Assembly: GCA_963660615.1 (NCBI GenBank)
Contig: CAVKYE010000020.1
Coordinates: forward strand, 1-21,222
Source of the DNA: Coprosoma sp963660615
Lineage (GTDB): Bacteria > Bacillota_I > Bacilli_A > RF39 > UBA660
Reading direction: 5' to 3'
Length of the DNA: 21,222 nt
Of the stretch, positions 1 to 4,946 are shown one piece after another. Below the pieces are notes generated by a model. The model ran no database searches. It saw nothing but the letters and a program-made list of their open reading frames with translations, and had not been told where the DNA came from. Numbering within the stretch: position 1 is the first letter of the stretch; every line of letters begins with the position of its first letter. A program made the position numbers and the translations under genes.

Positions 1-23
1 TTTTGATAAAGATATCCAAAAAG

Positions 24-66
24 AAAAAGACAATTCTAGGTCATTATGACTTAGAGTTGTCTTTTT
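24..66 (-). terminator. Rho-independent terminator of aldo-keto reductase 1
   Basis: A long, nearly perfect hairpin: 24-33 pairs with 57-66, and the inner arms 34-43 and 47-56 pair with two G-U wobbles around a three-base loop. Read on the minus strand, TTGTCTTTTT closes the stem and is followed by CTTTTT, a good U-tract. It lies about 50 bases past the stop of the reductase gene. The stem is symmetric, so it may also stop plus-strand transcripts. Confidence 0.85.
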
Positions 67-118
67 AAATTTTAACAAACCATTTCTGATTTACTCCATA
101 AATTGTAATTTAGTAATT

Positions 119-967
119 TTATAACATAGCCATTTCAACTATATTAGGATCGTCATATTCAAGCCATAACGATTTATTTTCATCTAAAGTTTTTATTTTA
201 TCTATTTCATCACTTGTTAATTCAAAATCAAATATATCAATATTTTGCTTCATTTTTTCTTTATCTTTTGTTTTAGGTATTACAACAATACCCCTTTGAA
301 TATTATATCTTAATGCTACTTGAATTGGTGTTCTTTTATGATTTTCTGCTATTTCTTTTATGACTTGATTATTTATGATATCTCCAATCCTATGTTGTGC
401 AAGAGGTCCCCAAGCTTCATGCTGTATATTCAGTTTTTTCATCCAACTATTTAATTCTTCTTGTTGAAAAAATAAATGTGTTTCCACTTGATTAACTGCT
501 GGTTTAACCTCATTAAAAGTATATAAATCATGCATTCTTTCAGCACTAAAATTAGATATTCCTATTGCTTTTATTTTTCCCTCTTTGTATAAATCTTCTA
601 AAGCATGATAAGCACTATAATAATCTGATAAACATTGATGTATTAAAACTAAATCAATGTAATCAGTCTGTAATTTTTTTAATGATTCTAAAACTGATTC
701 TCTAGTTTTTTCATAAGTAAATTCAATTACCCACACCTTTGTAGTAATAAATAAATCTTCTCTTTTTACTTTTTTACTTTCTATTGCTTTTGCTATTGCG
801 TTTCCAACATTTTCTTCATTGTAATATGCTTGTGCTGTATCAAATAGTCTGTAACCACAATCAATAGCATTTAATACACATTCTTCTGTTTCTTTCTTAT
901 CTAATTCAAATACACCAAAACCAACAATTGGCATCTTTATTCCATTATTTAAAGTTGCATATTCCAT
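119..967 (-). CDS. Aldo/keto reductase (copy 1)
   Basis: NAD(P)H-dependent cytoplasmic oxidoreductase of the aldo-keto reductase superfamily, 282 aa, the usual size for the short bacterial YtbE/diketogluconate-reductase-like group. All four catalytic-tetrad residues are visible: Asp43 and Tyr48 in the DTAQAYYNE motif, Lys77 in TTKVW, and His110 in LVLIH. The likely job is reducing reactive aldehydes or ketones; the true substrate cannot be read from sequence. An in-frame start exists 69 bases upstream (to 1036), but the start at 967 is chosen because AGGAGG lies ten bases before it and the protein then begins MEYATLNNG, aligning with MEYVKLNNS of copy 2 at 1906-2796. It lies 268 bases after the flavodoxin on the same strand with no terminator between, so it may be co-transcribed or use the promoter at 1041-1069. 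Confidence 0.93.
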   Translation of the reverse strand: MEYATLNNGIKMPIVGFGVFELDKKETEECVLNAIDCGYRLFDTAQAYYNEENVGNAIAKAIESKKVKREDLFITTKVWVIEFTYEKTRESVLESLKKLQTDYIDLVLIHQCLSDYYSAYHALEDLYKEGKIKAIGISNFSAERMHDLYTFNEVKPAVNQVETHLFFQQEELNSWMKKLNIQHEAWGPLAQHRIGDIINNQVIKEIAENHKRTPIQVALRYNIQRGIVVIPKTKDKEKMKQNIDIFDFELTSDEIDKIKTLDENKSLWLEYDDPNIVEMAML

Positions 968-1040
968 TTTTCTATTTCCTCCTAATAAATTATTTAATAG
1001 TTTAACTGACTCACTATATAGATTGTAATTTGGCAAAATA

Positions 1041-1069
1041 ATTATACAAAAAGAACTACTATATTTTAA
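1041..1069 (-). promoter_or_regulatory. Possible promoter of aldo-keto reductase 1
   Basis: On the minus strand a consensus -10 TATAAT (1041-1046) follows a weak -35 TTAAAA (1064-1069) with 17 bases between. It would start transcription near 1034, leaving a leader of about 65 bases. The weak -35 in AT-rich DNA keeps confidence modest. Confidence 0.4.
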
Positions 1070-1140
1070 ATGATTCCTATTGAAAATAATATAGCTTTAT
1101 AAAATATTAATCCACTTATCAATTTCATCTTATGAAGTAA

Positions 1141-1241
1141 TTAATTTTCTTGTTCTATAATCTCCTGCATCATAAAAATATTGAAACCTTCTTCTGCTTT
1201 TGAATTAAAACATAATTCATAACTATCTTCTATTCTTATTT
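1141..1241 (-). pseudogene. Possible 3' remnant of an unidentified gene
   Basis: Just after the flavodoxin, in another frame, about 33 open codons end in TAA at 1141-1143. They have coding-like, Glu-rich content, with the reading ending NIFMMQEIIEQEN. There is no start codon with a ribosome site, and the frame is closed by a stop just upstream, inside the end of the flavodoxin gene. It could be the tail of a gene lost by deletion or a chance open stretch in AT-rich DNA. No family is recognised. Confidence 0.2.
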
Positions 1242-1895
1242 TAAATTATCTGTCCAATTTTTTATTTCTGAGGCTGATACTCCTGATGAAAAACGTTTTC
1301 CTTCTTGCCAATCACCTGTACCCGCAATTTCTGCAAGTAAATCACCGCTTTGTCCTAAACCACTTGAAGCAGAAGTACAAAAAGGAATAACTGTTTTACC
1401 ATCAAAGTTATTTGACGCAACAAATGTATTTACTGGCCATGCTGCGATGCCCCACCAAATAGGATAACCAATTAAAATGGTATCATAGGTATCCCAATTA
1501 TTGACCTTTGTTGTAGTTAATTCTACATTTCTCAAAGATTCATCATCGTGTTCTTTTGATACTCTAGAATTATCATCAGTCCAATCTAAGTCATCTGATG
1601 TATAAATATCTTTTGGTACAATTTCAAATAAATAAGCATCTAAATCATCAGCAATTTGTTTTGCTACCTTTTCAGTAGATCCAGTTGCCGAATAATAGAC
1701 AACAAGTATCTTACGATTAGAATTTACATTGTTATTATTAGATTCACTACTATTATTTTGAGTTGTTTCATTGGCAGTGTTTTCATTTAGATTATTATTT
1801 TCATTTTCTTTATTATTAAGTAAAAAATACAAGACTATTCCAACTACAGCAATTATTATAACTACTATAATTCCTATTATTATTTTTTTATTCAT
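1236..1895 (-). CDS. Membrane-anchored flavodoxin
   Basis: A 219-aa protein in three parts: an N-terminal hydrophobic helix (about residues 4-26) after MNKK, an Asn/Glu-rich linker (about 27-60), and a flavodoxin-like domain (about 62-219). The FMN phosphate-binding loop is clear as SATGST at 69-74, and IGYPIWWGIAAWP matches the second FMN loop of the Flavodoxin_4-type family. There is no lipobox Cys, so the helix probably acts as a signal anchor placing the flavin domain outside the membrane. It would carry electrons; the partner is unknown. The start is ten bases past the stop of aldo-keto reductase 2. The sequence GGTGAGG spanning that stop codon is the only plausible ribosome site, so the two genes are translationally linked and share the MerR-type promoter at 2841-2871. 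Confidence 0.85.
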   Translation of the reverse strand: MNKKIIIGIIVVIIIAVVGIVLYFLLNNKENENNNLNENTANETTQNNSSESNNNNVNSNRKILVVYYSATGSTEKVAKQIADDLDAYLFEIVPKDIYTSDDLDWTDDNSRVSKEHDDESLRNVELTTTKVNNWDTYDTILIGYPIWWGIAAWPVNTFVASNNFDGKTVIPFCTSASSGLGQSGDLLAEIAGTGDWQEGKRFSSGVSASEIKNWTDNLK

Positions 1896-1905
1896 TTCTT
1901 ACGCC

Positions 1906-2796
1906 TCACCAATTCTTATTATCTTTACGACAATCTTCATTTATTCTTCTTTCTTTAACAATGTTGTCAAACCATTCTACCATTTTAGGGTCTTGATGAT
2001 TAAAGAATAAACTGTCTTTTGTGTCTAATTTATTAATATTTTCCATATCTTCATCACTCAACTCAAAATCAAAGACATTAAAGTTTTGCTCCATTCTTTC
2101 TATGTGCGTAGATTTGCATACAACAATTACACCTCTCTCTATTAACCAACGCAGAATAACTTGTGCTGAAGTCTTTCCATATTTTTTTCCAATATTAACA
2201 AGCGTAACATTATCAAAAAGTCCATTTCTTCCTTCTCCAAATGGAGCCCACGCTTCAATATGAACACCATATTTTTCCATATTTTCTTGGGCTAAAATCT
2301 GAGCATTCATTGGATTTGTTTCTACTTGATTTACTGCTGGAATAACTTTTCTTCCAAATAAACACATATCACTTAATCTATCTGGATAGAAGTTAGATAC
2401 ACCGATTGCTTTTATCTTTCCTTCCTCATATAAATCTTCTAAAGCTCTATATGCTCCGTAATAATCACTAAATGGTTGATGAAGTAATACTAAGTCAATA
2501 TAATCAGTTTTCAATTTTCTTAATGATTCTTCTACTGACTTTTTACAATTTTCATAACCATAATTATCAATCCATACTTTAGTTGTAATAAATAATTCTT
2601 CTCTTGGTATTCCACATTCAGAGATTGCTTCTCCAACTTCTGCCTCATTAAAATAACTTTGTGCTGTATCTATGCTTCTATATCCCACCTTAATAGCATC
2701 TAATACACATCTCTTTGTTTCTTCCTTAGGTATTTGATAAACTCCAAATCCTAAGATTGGCATTTCTACACTATTGTTTAATTTTACATATTCCAT
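1906..2796 (-). CDS. Aldo/keto reductase (copy 2)
   Basis: A second aldo-keto reductase, 296 aa, closely similar in plan to the one at 119-967. The tetrad is intact: Asp43 and Tyr48 (DTAQSYFNE), Lys73 (TTKVW), His106 (LVLLHQP). The family reduces aldehydes and ketones with NAD(P)H in the cytoplasm. The start at 2796 is chosen over an upstream in-frame TTG (2820) and ATG (2814): AAAGGATGA lies at a normal distance and the N-terminus then matches copy 1. It is the first gene of an operon with the flavodoxin and is transcribed away from merR. The two reductases share N-terminal and active-site sequence but differ at the C-terminus, so they are old paralogues or separate acquisitions. Reactive-aldehyde detoxification is inferred from the AdhR-like regulator next door. 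Confidence 0.93.
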   Translation of the reverse strand: MEYVKLNNSVEMPILGFGVYQIPKEETKRCVLDAIKVGYRSIDTAQSYFNEAEVGEAISECGIPREELFITTKVWIDNYGYENCKKSVEESLRKLKTDYIDLVLLHQPFSDYYGAYRALEDLYEEGKIKAIGVSNFYPDRLSDMCLFGRKVIPAVNQVETNPMNAQILAQENMEKYGVHIEAWAPFGEGRNGLFDNVTLVNIGKKYGKTSAQVILRWLIERGVIVVCKSTHIERMEQNFNVFDFELSDEDMENINKLDTKDSLFFNHQDPKMVEWFDNIVKERRINEDCRKDNKNW

Positions 2797-2812
2797 AAAA
2801 TCATCCTTTCTC

Positions 2813-2830
2813 ATTGACAATCATGTCAAT
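2813..2830. repeat. Inverted repeat in the leader of aldo-keto reductase 2
   Basis: ATTGACA and TGTCAAT form a perfect 7-bp inverted repeat with a four-base spacer. It lies between the predicted transcription start (about 2834) and the ribosome site of aldo-keto reductase 2. In RNA it would be a 5'-terminal hairpin next to the ribosome site; in DNA it could be a further operator. Both are inferences. Confidence 0.5.
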
Positions 2831-2840
2831 TAACAATATA

Positions 2841-2871
2841 ATTATAAATGTCGTGTGTTAGACACGGTCAA
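2841..2871 (-). promoter_or_regulatory. MerR-type promoter of the aldo-keto reductase/flavodoxin operon
   Basis: On the minus strand -35 TTGACC (2866-2871) and consensus -10 TATAAT (2841-2846) are separated by 19 bases rather than 17. The long spacer is the hallmark of promoters that MerR-family proteins activate by untwisting DNA. The spacer carries a perfect dyad, CGTGT-N5-ACACG (2852-2866). This is a strong structural prediction that the adjacent MerR protein activates the operon. Confidence 0.85.
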
Positions 2872-2893
2872 TACTTTTTTAACAATTTTTTTA

Positions 2894-2924
2894 TTGACTG
2901 TGTGTTACACCCTTGTTTTAGAAT
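2894..2924 (+). promoter_or_regulatory. MerR-type promoter of the regulator gene (autoregulation)
   Basis: On the plus strand -35 TTGACT (2894-2899) and -10 TAGAAT (2919-2924) again have a 19-base spacer. It contains GTGTGTTACAC (2900-2910), with the palindrome GTGT-T-ACAC, resembling the dyad of the divergent promoter. Predicted transcription starts near 2931, only about 13 bases before the start codon, so the message would begin almost at its ribosome site. Autoregulation is inferred. Confidence 0.75.
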
Positions 2925-2943
2925 GTACTAAGAGGTGAAATTT

Positions 2944-3360
2944 ATGACAAAAACAGAAAAATTATATTCAATGAAAGAAACTTGTAAAAAAACGGGTTTA
3001 ACTTATGATACTTTAAAATTTTATTGTAATGAAGGTTTGATTCCAAATGTTAAAAGAAATAAAAGTAATTATCGAGTATTTGATGACAATGATATTAACT
3101 GGATTAAAAGTTTATCTTGTTTAAAAAATTGTGGTATGAGCATTATGGAAATGAAAGAATATCTTGAATTATGTTTAAAAGGCGAATCTTCTATCCCTGA
3201 AAGAAAACAAGTCCTTGATATAAAACTTAAAGAATTAGAACATAAAAAACAAGAAATTCAAGATAGCATCGATTATATTAATTGGAAACAAAACTTTTAT
3301 GATGATGTACTATCTGGAAAAACAAAGTATTATAGTAATATAATTAAGGCAGATAAATAA
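2944..3360 (+). CDS. MerR-family regulator, AdhR/NmlR-like
   Basis: A 138-aa transcription factor. Residues 8-75 form the winged-helix MerR domain, starting YSMKETCKKTGLTYDTLKFY, with a wing near KSNYRVF. Residues about 85-120 form the dimerisation coiled coil, and a short tail follows. Members of the AdhR/NmlR group sense reactive aldehydes through one conserved Cys just after the DNA-binding domain; here Cys59 in SLSCLKNCGMS fits that place, and Cys63 is a second one close by. There is no metal-binding C-terminal Cys cluster, which argues against a metal sensor. The start at 2944 is preferred over the GTG at 2935, which lies inside the AGAGGTGA ribosome site. It is divergent from the aldo-keto reductase/flavodoxin operon, the expected target. 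The signal molecule is inferred from the family. Confidence 0.88.
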   Translation: MTKTEKLYSMKETCKKTGLTYDTLKFYCNEGLIPNVKRNKSNYRVFDDNDINWIKSLSCLKNCGMSIMEMKEYLELCLKGESSIPERKQVLDIKLKELEHKKQEIQDSIDYINWKQNFYDDVLSGKTKYYSNIIKADK

Positions 3361-3371
3361 ATTTCTGCCTT
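3346..3371 (+). terminator. Probable terminator of the MerR gene
   Basis: AAGGCAGA (3346-3353) pairs perfectly with TCTGCCTT (3364-3371), spanning the merR stop codon. The following tract TTCAAATTAC is a poor U-run, so termination may be partial. Confidence 0.5.
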
Positions 3372-3453
3372 TCAAATTACTATTTAACAATTAGCTTCAA
3401 ATCACTATATGTTCTAGTTATACTATTTTCTTTTGTTATTTTTTATAATTGAC

Positions 3454-3482
3454 TTGAAAATTAATAATAATTTTTATATAAT
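3454..3482 (+). promoter_or_regulatory. Promoter of a candidate small RNA
   Basis: TTGAAA (3454-3459), 17 bases, then consensus TATAAT (3477-3482). The spacing is ideal for the housekeeping sigma factor. No coding sequence follows on this strand before the hairpin at 3560-3583, so the unit looks non-coding. Confidence 0.6.
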
Positions 3483-3488
3483 CTGCTT

Positions 3489-3586
3489 AGTTGATTTAAT
3501 CAATCCTGGGAGTATAATTTTTCGAATATAAGAAAAGTTAAGGCTCCATTATGTTTATTAAAGCCTTGAATTTTCAAGGCTTTTCC
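3489..3586 (+). ncRNA. Candidate small RNA, about 95-100 nt
   Basis: The predicted transcript runs from a good promoter (3454-3482) to a strong hairpin with a U-rich tail. In between are foldable elements: the short palindrome TTGATTTAATCAA near the 5' end, an 8-bp stem AATTTTTC/GAAAAGTT with an eight-base loop, and a possible outer pairing of TGGGAG with CTCCA. There is no convincing open reading frame with a ribosome site. It does not match 6S, tmRNA, SRP or RNase P motifs that I can recognise. Its last bases overlap the 3' end of the KilA-N remnant on the opposite strand. Expression is unproven. Confidence 0.4.
3560..3583 (+). terminator. Terminator hairpin of the candidate small RNA
   Basis: AAAGCCTTGAA (3560-3570) pairs perfectly with TTCAAGGCTTT (3573-3583) around a two-base loop, followed on the plus strand by TCCTTATTT. 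On the minus strand the flank is TAAT-rich, so plus-strand use is favoured. The stop codon of the KilA-N remnant (3574-3576) lies in the second arm. Confidence 0.6.
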
Positions 3587-3957
3587 TTATTTATAAGGGG
3601 TTTGTTCTGTTTTAACGTAACTTTTGTCATAGCAAATAAAACCATATTTAAAATATCAGTTTCTTCAGCATACACATAATTAATTTTTTCTTTTGTTAAC
3701 TTATTAGGTATTAAATTCTGTTTTATTGCATCAGTACGTATTCTGTAATTAATTTTTGAAAGTTCGCGTTTTGCATTCCATCCAAGTTGCTTTTGTTCTT
3801 CGGATTTTAATCTCTCAAATTCTTTGATAAGTAATAATTTAAATTTTGAGCTAATCCACATTCCAAATTTAAAAGCGATATCTTTATGTATATATCTTCC
3901 TGTTTTAGACATTATTAGGGCTGCATTTGTTTTTTTCTTCAACACATATATCTGCAA
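3574..3957 (-). pseudogene. Truncated KilA-N domain protein remnant
   Basis: The reading (up to 127 aa) contains the well-conserved middle of KilA-N DNA-binding proteins found in phages and integrated elements: a stretch like HKDIAFKFGMWISSKFKLL, then EFERLKSEEQKQLGW, then INYRIRTDAIKQNLIP. The N-terminal 70 or so residues of such proteins are missing. The only start is a TTG at 3955-3957 with no ribosome site. The C-terminus departs from the family after DILNMVLF and ends in unrelated Lys/Asn-rich residues, suggesting a frameshift or deletion. It is therefore read as a relic of a mobile element, not a working gene. No integrase, transposase or other phage gene is nearby. Confidence 0.7.
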
Positions 3958-4152
3958 TCATCAAGTACAATAAAAAATAAAAACTATAGTTTTATAAAAA
4001 CACATAAATTGACTATTAAAAATTTAACTATCTTTATATAAACACATATAATCAATAATATACAAATTAATTAAATTGTATAACTTCTACTTAATAAGTA
4101 TGCACTATTCCCTTTTTTATGTTATTATTAAAATAGAAAGGAAAAAGCAAAA

Positions 4153-4611
4153 ATGAAAAAAATAAAAAATTTTGTATTAATAGTAATAATTATAGTAATA
4201 ATATCTGTTTTATATATTTTATTTACAACAAATAAAATTAATTTTAATAAAGATACAAATACACCTGCAAAAACAAATGAAAAAACAAGTGAAAAAACAA
4301 ATGAAAAAACAGATGATAATGTAAAAAAAGATGAAGTATTATATTCATATACCAGTGGTGATAATAATGCTGCTGCAGGTAATCCAGAAACATTAAAAAT
4401 TTATGAAATAGATGATACTAAAATTAAATTTCAATACCATGCACAATGGAATGAAAATGATATTTCTGGATTTGCTAAAAAAACAGATACAAATAAATAT
4501 ATATACAATGACGGCGTTTATAAAATCGAATTAACCATTAATAACGATTCTGCCGAAATAAAAGAATATACAAATGAACAATTAACTGAAACTGTAAATT
4601 TATTTAAATAA
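4153..4611 (+). CDS. Small membrane-anchored or exported hypothetical protein
   Basis: A 152-aa protein of unknown function. After MKKIKN comes a hydrophobic helix (about 5-24), then a low-complexity linker (about 33-60) with repeated KTNEKTSEKTNEKT units, then a domain of about 90 residues rich in beta-strand-like stretches (DEVLYSYTSGD, LKIYEIDDTKIKFQY, YKIELTI). There is no lipobox Cys and no sortase motif, so it is probably held by the N-terminal helix with the domain outside the membrane. AAAGGA precedes the ATG by about 11 bases. It stands alone between the KilA-N remnant and convergent pheT. Its plan (anchor, charged linker, small domain) resembles that of the flavodoxin at 1236-1895, but the domains are unrelated. 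Confidence 0.75.
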   Translation: MKKIKNFVLIVIIIVIISVLYILFTTNKINFNKDTNTPAKTNEKTSEKTNEKTDDNVKKDEVLYSYTSGDNNAAAGNPETLKIYEIDDTKIKFQYHAQWNENDISGFAKKTDTNKYIYNDGVYKIELTINNDSAEIKEYTNEQLTETVNLFK

Positions 4612-4944
4612 CTACTATTAAATTAGAATTAATGCAAAAAAACTTAAACATATAAAATAAAGTGTATAAGTTAATAAATAATGATTGATAAAATCTTATT
4701 TAGAAACAAACACACTTTTTTTTAAACTCCCAATAAAATCTCCAACTTTTCTTAAACATTCATTAAAAGCAAGGGTGAACAAAATAAGTTCATAAAATAC
4801 CCTTACTTTTTAAATTTCATCGATTATAATTTTGTTTCAAACAAAGTTCACCCTTATTTGTTATCTATATTATAAATCGGTATCATTTTAACACTATATT
4901 CCATAACTTTCCTATTATATAAAAAAGTACAGCAAAGCCATACC
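4612..4944. other. Gene-free stretch with a structured inverted repeat
   Basis: No gene is visible here between convergent genes. It holds AAGGGTGAAC at 4771-4780, whose exact complement GTTCACCCTT lies at 4846-4855. The left arm can also pair locally: AAGGGT with ACCCTT (4799-4804) and GAAC with GTTC (4788-4791). A further palindrome, TTTGTTT-C-AAACAAA, lies inside the large loop. The right-hand end holds the pheT terminator. AAAGTGT...ACACTTTTTTTT between about 4660 and 4722 could be a weak, long-loop terminator for the preceding plus-strand gene. Confidence 0.5.
4771..4855. repeat. 10-bp inverted repeat with an alternative local fold
   Basis: The arms AAGGGTGAAC and GTTCACCCTT are perfect complements 65 bases apart. 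Because the left arm can also form a nearer stem (4771-4780 with 4788-4804), the two folds exclude each other. It may be an attenuator-like RNA, a small transposable-element relic, or chance. No terminal duplications were recognised. Confidence 0.45.
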
Positions 4945-4946
4945 TT
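4921..4946 (-). terminator. Terminator of pheST
   Basis: On the minus strand AAGGTATGGC, loop TTT, and GCTGTACTT form a stem with G-U pairs, followed by TTTTTT. The hairpin starts in the pheT stop codon, leaving no 3' spacer. Confidence 0.75.

Noticed and set aside
968..1036. N-terminal extension of aldo-keto reductase 1
   Set aside because: The extra 23 residues contain the ribosome site itself and are absent from the second copy. AGGAGG fits the start at 967.
3958..4152. Short near-repeats such as AAACACATA and other AT-rich stretches before the small anchored protein
   Set aside because: They are too short and too AT-rich to separate from chance. No inverted ends, transposase or origin boxes were found.
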